Shown one piece after another: positions 6,792-16,076 of a stretch of DNA of 64,000 nucleotides. The stretch is from Halieaceae bacterium UBA5044 (GTDB lineage: Bacteria > Pseudomonadota > Gammaproteobacteria > Pseudomonadales > Halieaceae). A program made the translations under genes and the position numbers. Below the pieces are notes generated by a model. The model did no database searches and was not told the DNA's origin. It worked only from the letters and a program-made list of their open reading frames with translations. The stretch is taken from contig DIBU01000022.1 of assembly GCA_002416125.1 (NCBI GenBank), positions 186,001 to 250,000 on the forward strand. Reading direction: 5' to 3'. The first letter of the stretch is position 1. Every line of letters starts with the position of its first letter.

Positions 6792-9650
6792 ATGCAAGCA
6801 ACCCGGTTTGGACAGTGGCATCGATCACTGGCCCTGTTTACTGTGCTCGCCCTGCTGGCCGCCTGTGCCAGCCTACCCCCGGCGCAGCCACAGCCGGTCA
6901 AGAGTCCCAATGACGACTACGCCTACCGCTACCTCACACTCCCCAACCAGCTCGAGGTGCTGCTCATTTCAGACCCGGATGCGCCGAAGGCCGCGGCCGC
7001 CCTCGATGTGCTGGTAGGCAGCGGGGATAACCCGCCCGGACGCGAGGGCCTGGCGCACTTCCTCGAGCACATGCTGTTTCTCGGCACCGACAAATACCCG
7101 GAAGCGGGGGATTATCAGCAGTACATTGACCAGCACGGTGGCAGCCACAACGCCTACACCAGCTTTGAGCACACCAATTATTTCTTTGATATCCAGGCAG
7201 CGTATTTACCCGGCGCACTGGACCGATTTGCCCAGTTCTTCATCGCCCCACGCTTTGACGCTGTCTATGTCGAGCGCGAGATGAATGCGGTCGAGGCGGA
7301 ATACCAGATGGGGCTGCGCAGTGACTCGCGGCGAGGTCTGGATGTGCTGCAGGACGTAATGAACCCGGCGCATCCCTTCAGCCAGTTCACAGTGGGCAGC
7401 CTGCAAACCCTAGCGGACACGCCGGAACAGCCGATCCGCGAAGATCTGCTGCGTTTCTACGAACAGCACTACTCGGCTGACAAGATGCGCCTGGTGGTGT
7501 TTGGTGCCGAGTCGCTTGAACAGCTGGAAGCGCTGGTGACGCCGCTGTTCAGCGCTGTCCCCAACCGTGAGGTGGAGGTGACGGATATTCCCGAACCACT
7601 TTTCACACCAGAGAGCCTGCCCATGCTGGTGCAGGTCCAGCCACAGGCGACCCTGCGCCAGCTTGAAGTGTCGTTTCCGGTAGCGGACTACCGCGCTGAC
7701 TATCGCAGCAACCCCCTTGCCTACCTCGGCAACCTGGTCGGGCACGAGGGGGCGGGCAGTCTGTTGTCCCAGCTCAAGGCAGAGGGCCTGGCGGAGACGC
7801 TGGCGGCAGGCTCGGGGCTGGGCTGGCGTGGCGGCGCCTTGTTCAGTATCAGTATCGGCTTGACGGAAGCGGGACTCGCCGGGCAGGACAGGGTATTGCA
7901 ACTGCTGTTTGCTTACCTCGATCTGCTGCGTGCCGAAGGCCCCCAACAGTGGTTGTACGACGAGCAGTCCCGCCTGGCCGACCTGCAGTTCCGCTTTCGC
8001 GAGCAGGCGAACCCGGTGAACTATGTCAGCGCGCTGGCCAGCGGCATGCACGATTACGCGCCCGAAGACATCCTTCGCGGTGGCAGCCTGATGAGCGAGT
8101 ATGCGCCAGCGCTGATCGAGGAGCTGCTGGCTGCGGTGGTGCCGGAGAACGCACTGGTGACCATCAGCCACGCCTCGGTCCCGGTCGACAGGGTAAGCCC
8201 CCACTACGAGGTGCCCTACAGCGTGCAGACCGTGAGCGCCGAGCAGCTTGCACGCTGGACTGCGCCGGTGGGCGATACCGCATTGGCCTTGCCCGCCCCG
8301 AATGAGTTTATTGCCGAAGACGTCACGCTGGTGAGCGAGGACCCGGTTGCGCAGACACCGTTGCGTACCCTGGAAACGCCGCGCCAGACCGTTTGGTTCG
8401 GTCAGGATACGGAGTTTGGTGTGCCTCGCGGGGCCCTGTACATCAACTTCCGCTCGCCGCATGTGGGAGAGACTCCCGAGCAGGCGGCTGCGGCCTTGTT
8501 GTATACCGCGCTGTTGAAAGATGCCGTCAACGAGTTCACCTATCCTGCGTTGTTGGCGGGGCTGAATTTCGATGTCTACAAGCATGCGCAGGGTATCAGC
8601 CTGCGTATCAGCGGCTATGACGACAAACAGCAGCGTCTGCTGGATCGCCTGCTGGTCGCGATCGATGAGGCCAGTTTCAGTGATCAGCGCTTCGACAACA
8701 TCCGCGCTGACATGGTGCGCGGACTGAAGAACTCCGTGGCCAAGCGGCCTAGCAGCCAGGTGATCGACGATGCCCGCGAGGCATTGTTGCACGGTGAGTG
8801 GGGTGAGCAGCCGCTGATTGATGCACTGGAGGCAATCAGCCTGTCCGGCCTGAACGCCTGGGTTCAGGATTTCTGGGGTGAGGCAACGGCGGAAACCCTG
8901 CTCTACGGTAACTACACGGCGGACAAGGTGCCGGCTGTGGCCGAGCGTGTGAACACGCTGCTGGCCCCCGGGGAGCCCCTCGCCATGCCACCGCTGCAGG
9001 TGACCCGTCTGGAGCCCGGGACTGCCCTGAAGTATGTGGTGGAAGTGCCCCATGACGACGCGGTGGTGGGATGGTACCTGCAGGGAGCGGGGGATACCTG
9101 GAGCGACAGGGCGGCAACGGCTTTGACCGCGCACGTTATCAAGACGGGTTTCTACCAGCAGCTGCGCACTGAGCAGCAGCTGGGCTACGTGGTCAGCGCC
9201 TTTGCCTGGCCGCAGCTGGACGTGCCGGGGTTGATGATGCTTATCCAGTCGCCCAATACGCCCGCGCCCGCCATTGTCGAGGCGATGGATCGCTATCTGG
9301 ACGGCGTCGACGCCAGTCTTGATGAGGCGCAGTTCCTGCGCTACCGCGACTCCCTGGTCGGTGAGATCCTCCGCCCCGACAAGAACCTGTGGGAGCGGGC
9401 GGAGTTCTACTGGCAGTCGATCGCCAAGCGCGAAACGGCATTTGACAGCCGCCAGCAGCTCGCCGAGGCGGTGCAATCCATGGCGCTCGATGACTGGCGC
9501 CGCTACTTCGACGCGGTGTTCATGCAGCAGCGGCGGTCCCTGCTGGTGGTTGCTCCGGGCAAAGCGGCAGCCGTTCCGGGTGGTTATGGTGAGTCGGTTG
9601 AGTCGGCGGCGGCGGTGAAGGCGCGTATGGGGGGCTACACCATCCAGTAG
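6792..9650 (+). CDS. Lipoprotein M16 zinc metalloprotease (insulinase/pitrilysin family)
   Basis: 952 aa. A lipoprotein signal ends in LLAAC, with the lipid cysteine at residue 25. The inverted zinc motif HFLEH is at 89-93, followed by the ERE-NAVEAEY segment that supplies the distal glutamate. Four M16 half-domains follow, so this is the large single-chain type related to protease III (PtrA) rather than the PqqL/MPP half-size type. It probably degrades peptides in the periplasm while membrane-anchored. ATG 6792 is 4 bp after the perM-like stop; the frame is open further upstream but only inside that gene, and the lipoprotein signal fixes the start. It is the last gene of its operon. Confidence 0.9.
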   Translation: MQATRFGQWHRSLALFTVLALLAACASLPPAQPQPVKSPNDDYAYRYLTLPNQLEVLLISDPDAPKAAAALDVLVGSGDNPPGREGLAHFLEHMLFLGTDKYPEAGDYQQYIDQHGGSHNAYTSFEHTNYFFDIQAAYLPGALDRFAQFFIAPRFDAVYVEREMNAVEAEYQMGLRSDSRRGLDVLQDVMNPAHPFSQFTVGSLQTLADTPEQPIREDLLRFYEQHYSADKMRLVVFGAESLEQLEALVTPLFSAVPNREVEVTDIPEPLFTPESLPMLVQVQPQATLRQLEVSFPVADYRADYRSNPLAYLGNLVGHEGAGSLLSQLKAEGLAETLAAGSGLGWRGGALFSISIGLTEAGLAGQDRVLQLLFAYLDLLRAEGPQQWLYDEQSRLADLQFRFREQANPVNYVSALASGMHDYAPEDILRGGSLMSEYAPALIEELLAAVVPENALVTISHASVPVDRVSPHYEVPYSVQTVSAEQLARWTAPVGDTALALPAPNEFIAEDVTLVSEDPVAQTPLRTLETPRQTVWFGQDTEFGVPRGALYINFRSPHVGETPEQAAAALLYTALLKDAVNEFTYPALLAGLNFDVYKHAQGISLRISGYDDKQQRLLDRLLVAIDEASFSDQRFDNIRADMVRGLKNSVAKRPSSQVIDDAREALLHGEWGEQPLIDALEAISLSGLNAWVQDFWGEATAETLLYGNYTADKVPAVAERVNTLLAPGEPLAMPPLQVTRLEPGTALKYVVEVPHDDAVVGWYLQGAGDTWSDRAATALTAHVIKTGFYQQLRTEQQLGYVVSAFAWPQLDVPGLMMLIQSPNTPAPAIVEAMDRYLDGVDASLDEAQFLRYRDSLVGEILRPDKNLWERAEFYWQSIAKRETAFDSRQQLAEAVQSMALDDWRRYFDAVFMQQRRSLLVVAPGKAAAVPGGYGESVESAAAVKARMGGYTIQ

Positions 9651-9692
9651 CATTGCCGTCTGCGCGGCCTCTGTGGCATGAAAGTGTCGAAT

Positions 9693-9711
9693 AAGGTTCC
9701 ATAAAAGAACT
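9693..9711. promoter_or_regulatory. Upstream copy of GTTC-N7-GAAC motif before aceE
   Basis: Palindromic arms GTTC (9696-9699) and GAAC (9707-9710) with seven bases between. It shares the 19-base pattern AAGGTTCYATWWAAGAACT with a second copy 143 bp downstream. Candidate operator for the pyruvate dehydrogenase genes; it does not resemble the E. coli PdhR box. Confidence 0.45.
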
Positions 9712-9805
9712 GTATGTTTGTCACAGCGGGTATGTGTGGTGTACTGTGCTACCCCGTACGTGAGGCGCGCGCAGGCAAAAGCAGGTAATTTCTGAGGTTA
9801 CCGGC

Positions 9806-9811
9806 TATACT
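9806..9811 (+). promoter_or_regulatory. Candidate -10 box for aceEF
   Basis: TATACT lies about 93 bp before the aceE ATG, between the two GTTC-N7-GAAC motifs. No recognisable -35 sits 16-18 bp upstream, so the promoter may need an activator or may be misplaced. Confidence 0.35.
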
Positions 9812-9835
9812 CAGCCCTGTGTTGTGAGTGCATAT

Positions 9836-9854
9836 AAGGTTCTATTTAAGAACT
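9836..9854. promoter_or_regulatory. Downstream copy of GTTC-N7-GAAC motif before aceE
   Basis: Arms GTTC (9839-9842) and GAAC (9850-9853). It matches the copy at 9693-9711 in 16 of 19 positions, differing only in the central spacer. It falls just downstream of the candidate -10 at 9806, a position where a bound protein would block transcription. Confidence 0.45.
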
Positions 9855-9903
9855 AATAAAGCTGCGTACGCACAAGCCACCCCGCTTGAGGAGTTTAAGC
9901 CGC

Positions 9904-12555
9904 ATGACCGAAGACAAGGACCCGATCGAAACACGGGAATGGATGGACGCGCTGGACGCGGTCAGCAAATACAGTGGGCCGGAGCGCGCCGCTGAGTTGC
10001 TTATCGAGCTTGCCAAGCACGCCACCGAGACCGGCGTGCGTTTGCCGACGGCGATTACCACACCGTTCCGGAATACCATCGCACCGCGCGATGAAAAGCT
10101 GATGCCCGGCGACCTGTTCATGGAACGTCGCATCCGGTCTCTGGTGCGCTGGAACGCACTGGCCATGGTGATGCGCGCCAACGACAACGACGAGGGGCTG
10201 GGTGGTCACATCTCCTCGTTTTCCTCCAGCGCTACCCTGTACGATGTGGGCTTCAACTATTTCTTCCGCGGCAACGAGAACGGGCATCCCGGTGATCTTG
10301 TGTTCTACCAGGGACACAGTGCCCCCGGCATGTATGCCCGCTCCTACCTGGAAGGCCGGCTGACCGAAGAGCAGTTGGATAACTTCCGCCGCGAAGTCGA
10401 TGGCAATGGCCTGTCCTCCTACCCACACCCCTGGCTGATGCCCGATTATTGGCAATTCCCCACGGTGTCCATGGGGCTGGGGCCCATTCAGGCCATCTAC
10501 CAGGCCCACGTGATGAAGTATCAGCAGAGCCGCGGGCTTGTCGATCATGGCGATCGCAACGTGTGGTGTTTCCTCGGCGATGGAGAGTGCGACGAGCCGG
10601 AGTCACTGGGTGCCATTTCCATGGCCGGGCGGGAGCGCCTCGGCAATCTGATTTTCGTGGTCAACTGCAATCTGCAGCGGCTGGATGGTCCGGTGCGCGG
10701 CAACGGCAAGATCATTCAGGAACTGGAGGGCGTGTTCCGCGGTGCGGGCTGGGACGTGCTCAAGGTGATTTGGGGGCGCAAGTGGGACCCGCTGCTGGAG
10801 AAAGACGACAGCGGCCTGCTGCAGCAGCGCATGGACGAGGTCTGCGATGGTGAGCTGCAGAACTACAAGTACAACGGTGGCGCCTACACCCGTGAGCATT
10901 TCTTCGGCAAGTACCCGGAGACCCTGAAGCTGGTCGAGGACTTGTCGGACGACGACATCATGTACCTCAACCGTGGCGGCCACGACCCCTACAAGCTTTA
11001 CGCGGCCTATGCCCAGGCGGTCGCGCAGCACGAACGTCCCACAGTGATTCTGGCGATGACCGTCAAAGGCTACGGCACGGGCGAGTCGGGCGAAGCCAAT
11101 AACGAGACCCACTCGCTGAAGAAGCTCGATCTCGACAGCCTGAAGGCATTCCGCGATCGCTTCGGCATTCCCATATCGGATTCCGAGCTCAAGGATGTGC
11201 CGTATTACCGGCCAGCACCGGACAGCCCGGAAATGCGCTACATGATGCAGCGGCGGGAAGAGCTGGGTGGGTTGATTCCTGCTCGGCGCAAGGAGCTTGA
11301 GCTGCTGGAGACGCCGCCGCTCAGTGCCTTCGACAACCAGCTCAAGGGTAGCGGCAAGCGGGAAATCTCCACCACGATGGCGTTCGTGCGCCTGCTCTCA
11401 ACCCTGGTCAAGGACAAGCATATTGGCGAGCGCGTGGTGCCCATCGTACCCGATGAGGCCCGCACCTTCGGTATGGAAGGCATGTTCCGCCAACTGGGCA
11501 TCTATTCTTCCGTTGGCCAGCGTTACACGCCGCAGGACGCCGGGCAAATCATGTTCTACAAGGAAGACCAGAAGGGACAGATCCTGGAGGAGGGCATCAA
11601 CGAAGCCGGTGCCTTCTCCGCCTGGATCGCGGCGGCGACCTCCTACAGCACCAGCGGCTATCCGATGGTGCCGTTCTACATCTTCTACTCCATGTTCGGT
11701 TTCCAGCGTATTGGCGATCTGGCCTGGGCGGCTGGCGACAGCCAGGCGCGGGGGTTTCTGATCGGTGCCACGGCGGGCCGCACCACGCTCAACGGGGAGG
11801 GACTGCAACACCAGGACGGCCACAGCCACATCCTGGCCAGCACCATCCCCAATTGCGTCAGCTACGACCCTGCCTACGCCTACGAGCTGGCCGTCATCAT
11901 CCAGGACGGTTTGCGCCGCATGTACCAGGAAGGTGAGAACAAGTTCTATTACATCACCACCATGAACGAGAACTACCAGCAGCCAGAGATGCCCCAGGGA
12001 GTGGAGGAAGGCATTGTGCGCGGCATCTACGCCCTGCGGCGCTCGACGCGCAAGAAGGGTCCGCGCGTGCAACTCATGGGCGCCGGCACCATATTGCGGG
12101 AAGTCGAGGCGGCTGCGGCCATCCTGGAGCAGGACTACGGTGTGGCAGCGGATGTGTGGAGCCTGACGAGCATCAACGAGCTGCAGCGCGAGGGCAAGAG
12201 TGTGGCGCGCTGGAACCTGCTGCACCCGGAGGACGAGCCGCGCGTGCCCTACCTGACCGAGCAGCTGGAGGGGCATGAGGGGCCCGTCATTGCGGCGACT
12301 GACTACATGAAAGCCCATGCAGAGCAGCTGCGCCAGTTCATTCCCCGCCGCTATGCGGTGTTGGGTACGGATGGTTACGGTCGCAGTGACACCCGCGAGC
12401 GCCTGCGACGGTTCTTCGAGGTGAGTCGGGAGTTCGTGGTGCTGGCGGCCCTCAAGGCACTGGTGGATGACGGTGCGCTGAAGGCGACTGTGGTGGTCGA
12501 AGCCATGCAGGCCCTGGGCATCTCCCCGGACAAAGTCGATCCCACCACCCTTTAA
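9904..12555 (+). CDS. aceE: Pyruvate dehydrogenase E1 component, homodimeric type
   Basis: 883 aa (E. coli AceE 887). It decarboxylates pyruvate with thiamine diphosphate and acetylates the lipoyl groups of E2. Visible are HISSFSS near residue 105, a ThDP/Mg motif starting GDGECDEPES with a later VVNCNLQRLDG, and a C-terminal transketolase-like half. An in-frame TTG at 9886 exists, but GAGGAG at 9888-9893 is placed to serve ATG 9904. aceF begins 20 bp after the stop. The E3 gene lpd is not in this window. Two palindromic motifs upstream suggest dedicated regulation. Confidence 0.97.
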   Translation: MTEDKDPIETREWMDALDAVSKYSGPERAAELLIELAKHATETGVRLPTAITTPFRNTIAPRDEKLMPGDLFMERRIRSLVRWNALAMVMRANDNDEGLGGHISSFSSSATLYDVGFNYFFRGNENGHPGDLVFYQGHSAPGMYARSYLEGRLTEEQLDNFRREVDGNGLSSYPHPWLMPDYWQFPTVSMGLGPIQAIYQAHVMKYQQSRGLVDHGDRNVWCFLGDGECDEPESLGAISMAGRERLGNLIFVVNCNLQRLDGPVRGNGKIIQELEGVFRGAGWDVLKVIWGRKWDPLLEKDDSGLLQQRMDEVCDGELQNYKYNGGAYTREHFFGKYPETLKLVEDLSDDDIMYLNRGGHDPYKLYAAYAQAVAQHERPTVILAMTVKGYGTGESGEANNETHSLKKLDLDSLKAFRDRFGIPISDSELKDVPYYRPAPDSPEMRYMMQRREELGGLIPARRKELELLETPPLSAFDNQLKGSGKREISTTMAFVRLLSTLVKDKHIGERVVPIVPDEARTFGMEGMFRQLGIYSSVGQRYTPQDAGQIMFYKEDQKGQILEEGINEAGAFSAWIAAATSYSTSGYPMVPFYIFYSMFGFQRIGDLAWAAGDSQARGFLIGATAGRTTLNGEGLQHQDGHSHILASTIPNCVSYDPAYAYELAVIIQDGLRRMYQEGENKFYYITTMNENYQQPEMPQGVEEGIVRGIYALRRSTRKKGPRVQLMGAGTILREVEAAAAILEQDYGVAADVWSLTSINELQREGKSVARWNLLHPEDEPRVPYLTEQLEGHEGPVIAATDYMKAHAEQLRQFIPRRYAVLGTDGYGRSDTRERLRRFFEVSREFVVLAALKALVDDGALKATVVVEAMQALGISPDKVDPTTL

Positions 12556-12575
12556 CGGTACAGGAAACGAGGCGC

Positions 12576-14240
12576 ATGGCTAAGCAACAGATAACAGTAC
12601 CGGATATCGGCGGCGCAGAGGGCGCAGAGGTCATCGAACTGCTGGTCGCGGCAGGGGACCAGATTGAGCTGGAACAGGGCTTGCTGGTACTCGAATCGGA
12701 CAAGGCCTCCATGGAGATTCCCTCCACGCTGGCCGGTAAGGTTCTGCAGGTTCTGGTGAAGGTAGGTGATGAGCTTGCCGAGGGGCACCCGATTGTCGTT
12801 GTGGAAACCGGGGACGAGACAGAGGCCGAGCCCGAACCCGAACCCGAATCCAGCCCCGATACGGCAGAGCCCGAGGGCGAGTCTCCCGCCAGGGAGACCG
12901 CGCAGGGCGCCAAGGCTGAGCCGGCTTCCGAGCAGGCGTCGCCGGACAGCGGTGCGCCCAGCGAGGTCACCGTCGAGGTGCCCGACATTGGCACCGAGGA
13001 TGCAGTCGATGTCATTGAGCTCTGTGTAAAGCCCGGGGACGAGGTCGCCGAGGGCGACTCACTGGTGGTGCTGGAGTCCGACAAGGCCTCTATGGAGGTG
13101 CCATCCCCGCGCGCCGGCAAGGTGATCCGCATGCTGGTCAAAGAGGGTGCGGCGGTGCGTGAGGGCGATCCGCTGGTACTGCTGGAGAGCGCCCGCGATG
13201 AGTCGGTCGAGCCGAGCTCGGGCGGCGATAGTCCTGCGGCCAGCGCGGAGTCGACCCCGGTTAATGAGGCCGCGGTGCAAGCACCCGCGACACCGGCAGC
13301 GGCCACCAGCCAGCCAGCGGCCCGAGACAGTGATGACGCGCTGGTGTACGCGGGCCCCGCGGTGCGCAAGCTGGCCCGTGAACTCGGCGTTGACCTGGCG
13401 AAAGTGACAGGTTCCGGGCCCCGTGAGCGGGTGCTCAAGGAGGATGTGCAGGGATTCGTGCAGCGCGCCTTGAGTGGCAAGGCGCCCGTCGCCGCTGTCG
13501 GAGCCGGCTTGCCGACCGTCCCGGATGTCGACTTCAGCGCCTTCGGTGCTATCGAAACCGTGCCGCGTACCAAGCTCGACAAGCTCACGGCCGCCAATAT
13601 GCAGCGCAGTTGGTTGAATGTGCCGCATGTCACCCAGTTCGACGACGCAGACATCACCGACCTGGAAGCGTTTCGCAAGAGCATGAAGGAGGAGGCCGAA
13701 CAGCGTGGCACGCGGCTTACACCGATGCCCTTCCTGCTCAAGGCCTGCGCCACTGCTCTGCGCGACAACCCGAAGTTCAACGCCTCGGTGACAGCCGATG
13801 GTGAGAATCTGGTCTACAAGCACTATGTGCACATCGGCATGGCGGTGGATACACCGGTAGGGCTTATGGTGCCGGTGATACGCGATGTGGATCGCAAGTC
13901 CATCTGGGAACTCGCGGAAGAGGTAGTGGAACTGGCGGAAAAGGCGCGAGAGCGCAAGCTCAAGCCTGCCGAGATGCAGGGCGGCTGCTTCACGATTTCC
14001 AGCCTGGGCAATATCGGTGGCAATGGCTTCTCCCCGATTGTGAACACCCCGGAGGTGGGGATCCTGGGCGTGTCCCGCGCGGCGGTGAAACCGGTGTGGG
14101 ACGGCAAGGCGTTCCAGCCGCGCACGCTGCTGCCGCTGTCACTGTCCTACGATCATCGCGTCATCAATGGCGGTGATGCCGGCCGTTTCTGCACACAACT
14201 GGTGACGCTGCTGGGGGATATACGCAGGTTATTGTTCTAG
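12576..14240 (+). CDS. aceF: Pyruvate dehydrogenase E2 (dihydrolipoamide acetyltransferase)
   Basis: 554 aa. Two N-terminal lipoyl domains carry the modified lysines in SDKASMEIPS (about residue 45) and SDKASMEVPS (about 170). They are separated by acidic Glu/Pro and Ala-rich linkers. A peripheral-subunit-binding domain follows (AGPAVRKLARELGVDL, about 260), then the catalytic acetyltransferase domain. The active-site block reads DHRVINGGDAGRF, with Asn where the HxxxDG consensus has Asp; pseudomonad AceF has the same Asn as I recall, so this is probably normal. E. coli AceF has three lipoyl domains, here there are two. Co-transcribed with aceE. Confidence 0.96.
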   Translation: MAKQQITVPDIGGAEGAEVIELLVAAGDQIELEQGLLVLESDKASMEIPSTLAGKVLQVLVKVGDELAEGHPIVVVETGDETEAEPEPEPESSPDTAEPEGESPARETAQGAKAEPASEQASPDSGAPSEVTVEVPDIGTEDAVDVIELCVKPGDEVAEGDSLVVLESDKASMEVPSPRAGKVIRMLVKEGAAVREGDPLVLLESARDESVEPSSGGDSPAASAESTPVNEAAVQAPATPAAATSQPAARDSDDALVYAGPAVRKLARELGVDLAKVTGSGPRERVLKEDVQGFVQRALSGKAPVAAVGAGLPTVPDVDFSAFGAIETVPRTKLDKLTAANMQRSWLNVPHVTQFDDADITDLEAFRKSMKEEAEQRGTRLTPMPFLLKACATALRDNPKFNASVTADGENLVYKHYVHIGMAVDTPVGLMVPVIRDVDRKSIWELAEEVVELAEKARERKLKPAEMQGGCFTISSLGNIGGNGFSPIVNTPEVGILGVSRAAVKPVWDGKAFQPRTLLPLSLSYDHRVINGGDAGRFCTQLVTLLGDIRRLLF

Positions 14241-14263
14241 CGCGTCGCGCCGGTTGGCACGGA

Positions 14264-14286
14264 GCCTGCTAGGACTGTCAGCAGGC
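14264..14286. terminator. Weak hairpin between aceF and the glucosylglycerate operon
   Basis: GCCTGCT (14264-14270) and AGCAGGC (14280-14286) form a perfect 7-bp stem with a 9-nt loop. No T-run follows, so it could be a processing or attenuating structure. It separates two functionally unrelated gene sets on the same strand. Confidence 0.3.
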
Positions 14287-14311
14287 GAATGTGAACGCGA
14301 CAGGAGAAGGC

Positions 14312-15238
14312 GTGACGGCAGGCAACATACAGGATTCTGGCCAGCAGGACTGGCGTGCTGCTTTCCTCGCCAGAGAAAACCTGCCTGCGGACTACCTGAC
14401 CGAGGCCGGGCGCTGGTTTGATCCGGTGGCGGTGCAGCTCGTCAAAGCGCACCGCAGTAGTGCGCAGCCGACGCTATTGGTGGGCATAAATGGTGCGCAA
14501 GGGGCGGGAAAGACCACGCTCGTAGCCTATCTCTGCGACTGGTTGGTGCATGAGGCCGGGCTCTCTGCACTGTGTATGTCGCTGGACGATTTCTACCTGA
14601 CGCGCGCGGAGCGTCAGGCGCTGGCGGACGCCGTGCATCCCCTGTTGGCAACGCGCGGTGTTCCCGGCACGCACGATATTCCCTTGTTGTTGCATACCCT
14701 GCAGGCCTTGACTGTTTCCGGCGACGTAGCGGTTCCCCGCTTCAGCAAGGCGGAGGATGATCGGCAGCCCGCTGCGGCGTGGCCGCGTATCCGCGCGCCG
14801 CTGGACGTTGTGCTGCTTGAAGGATGGTGCCTCGGTGCCACGCCCGAACCGCCGGCGGCGCTTGCAGTGCCCTGTAACGCGCTGGAACGGCGTGAGGATC
14901 CGCAGGCGGTCTGGCGTGGTTATGTCAATCAGCAGCTGGCCGGCGACTATGCGACACTGCACGCACAGCCGGATTGCTGGTTGATGCTGAAGGCGCCCTC
15001 GTTTGACGATGTGCTGCGCTGGCGCACGGAGCAGGAGAACCGATTGCGTGCCAGGATAGGTGCCAGCGAACACGCGATTGGCCTCATGGATGAGGCCGCG
15101 CTGGCGCATTTCGTACAGCACTACGAGCGCCTCACGCGGCATTGTCTGGCGAGCCTGCCGCCGCGCATGGATTTGGTGTGGACACTTGGCAGTGACCGCA
15201 GCATAAACGCCTGGGCAGGTCCGATGGTGCCCCGATGA
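14312..15238 (+). CDS. D-glycerate kinase, GLYK-like P-loop kinase
   Basis: 308 aa. The P-loop GAQGAGKT is at 61-68, followed by SLDDFYLT and the GVPGTHD block typical of the plant-type glycerate 3-kinase/YggC-like family. The predicted reaction is ATP-dependent phosphorylation of D-glycerate, most likely to 3-phosphoglycerate. The 3- versus 2-position is inferred from the family. The frame opens at GTG 14291, but AGGAG at 14302-14306 is spaced for GTG 14312, which I prefer. Its stop overlaps the next start by four bases (ATGA). Context fits recycling of the glycerate released by the phosphorylase three genes downstream. Confidence 0.8.
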   Translation: MTAGNIQDSGQQDWRAAFLARENLPADYLTEAGRWFDPVAVQLVKAHRSSAQPTLLVGINGAQGAGKTTLVAYLCDWLVHEAGLSALCMSLDDFYLTRAERQALADAVHPLLATRGVPGTHDIPLLLHTLQALTVSGDVAVPRFSKAEDDRQPAAAWPRIRAPLDVVLLEGWCLGATPEPPAALAVPCNALERREDPQAVWRGYVNQQLAGDYATLHAQPDCWLMLKAPSFDDVLRWRTEQENRLRARIGASEHAIGLMDEAALAHFVQHYERLTRHCLASLPPRMDLVWTLGSDRSINAWAGPMVPR

Positions 15239-16071
15239 AGCCGCGCCTGCTGGTATTCACCGATCTGGATGGCTCCTTGCTGGACCATCACAGCTATCGC
15301 TGGGATGCCGCCGCAGACGCGCTGCGCCAGCTGCGGGAGGCCGAGATTCCGGTGATCCTCGCGAGCAGCAAGACCCGCGCGGAAATGCTCCCCCTGCAAA
15401 GCGCGCTCGGCCTCAGGCATCCCATCATTGTTGAAAATGGCGCGGCGATCGTTGTGCCCTCGGGCACCTTTCGTGAACCACTGCCTGAGGCGCTACCCTG
15501 CGGGGATGGGCAGGAGGTACGGTTCGCACCCCCCCGAGACCGCTGGCTTGCCCTGCTGAATGCGCTGGCGGCAGAGTTTACGGGCGAGTTTGCCGGCTTT
15601 GAGCGCCTGGGCATCGACGGCATCGTGGCGGCGACGGGGCTTGATGCCGACGCGGCGGCGCTGGCGGCACAGCGCGAATTCAGTGAGCCGGTGCAGTGGC
15701 TGGGTACCCCTGAGCGTCGCGCGCAGTTTGTAGACGCGCTGGAAGCCGCGGGTGCGCGTGTCCAGCAGGGAGGACGTTTCCTGACGGTGGCAGGGGATTG
15801 TGACAAGGGGCAGGCACTGCGTTACCTGCGCCGCGCCTACCAGTACGACGCGCCGGGACGGCCGCTGCATGACCTCGCCATCGGCGACAGCGGCAATGAT
15901 GTGCCGATGCTGGAGGCGGCAGAAACCGCGCTGCTGGTGCGCTCGCCGACACACGACTTTCCACCGCTGGCACGCACGACCGGTGTGCTGCGCAGCACCG
16001 GGCTGGGTCCGGCTGGCTGGCGCGAAGGTGTGCTTGCCTGGCTGCACCATTACACCATTGCAGGAGACTGA
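15235..16071 (+). CDS. Glucosyl-3-phosphoglycerate (or mannosyl-3-phosphoglycerate) phosphatase, HAD family
   Basis: 278 aa, HAD hydrolase of the MPGP/Cof subfamily. Motif I is FTDLDGSLLD, with nucleophile D10 and acid/base D12. Motif II lies around ILASSKTRAEM, and the motif IV acidic pair is in IGDSGNDVPML. VENGAAI is characteristic of the MPGP group. Its neighbour is a glucosyl- rather than mannosyl-3-phosphoglycerate synthase, so the natural substrate is probably glucosyl-3-phosphoglycerate, dephosphorylated to glucosylglycerate. It is translationally coupled to the kinase through a 4-bp overlap, and the synthase begins 5 bp after its stop. Confidence 0.85.
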   Translation: MKPRLLVFTDLDGSLLDHHSYRWDAAADALRQLREAEIPVILASSKTRAEMLPLQSALGLRHPIIVENGAAIVVPSGTFREPLPEALPCGDGQEVRFAPPRDRWLALLNALAAEFTGEFAGFERLGIDGIVAATGLDADAAALAAQREFSEPVQWLGTPERRAQFVDALEAAGARVQQGGRFLTVAGDCDKGQALRYLRRAYQYDAPGRPLHDLAIGDSGNDVPMLEAAETALLVRSPTHDFPPLARTTGVLRSTGLGPAGWREGVLAWLHHYTIAGD

Positions 16072-16076
16072 TCAGC

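Noticed and set aside
7410..9653. 747-aa antisense open frame
   Set aside because: It is a shadow of the M16 protease. Long antisense frames arise from the codon bias here, and the protein has no family features.
12452..13780. 442-aa Ser/Ala/Thr-rich antisense open frame over aceF
   Set aside because: Its low complexity mirrors the Glu/Pro/Ala linkers of AceF. There is no ribosome site or domain.
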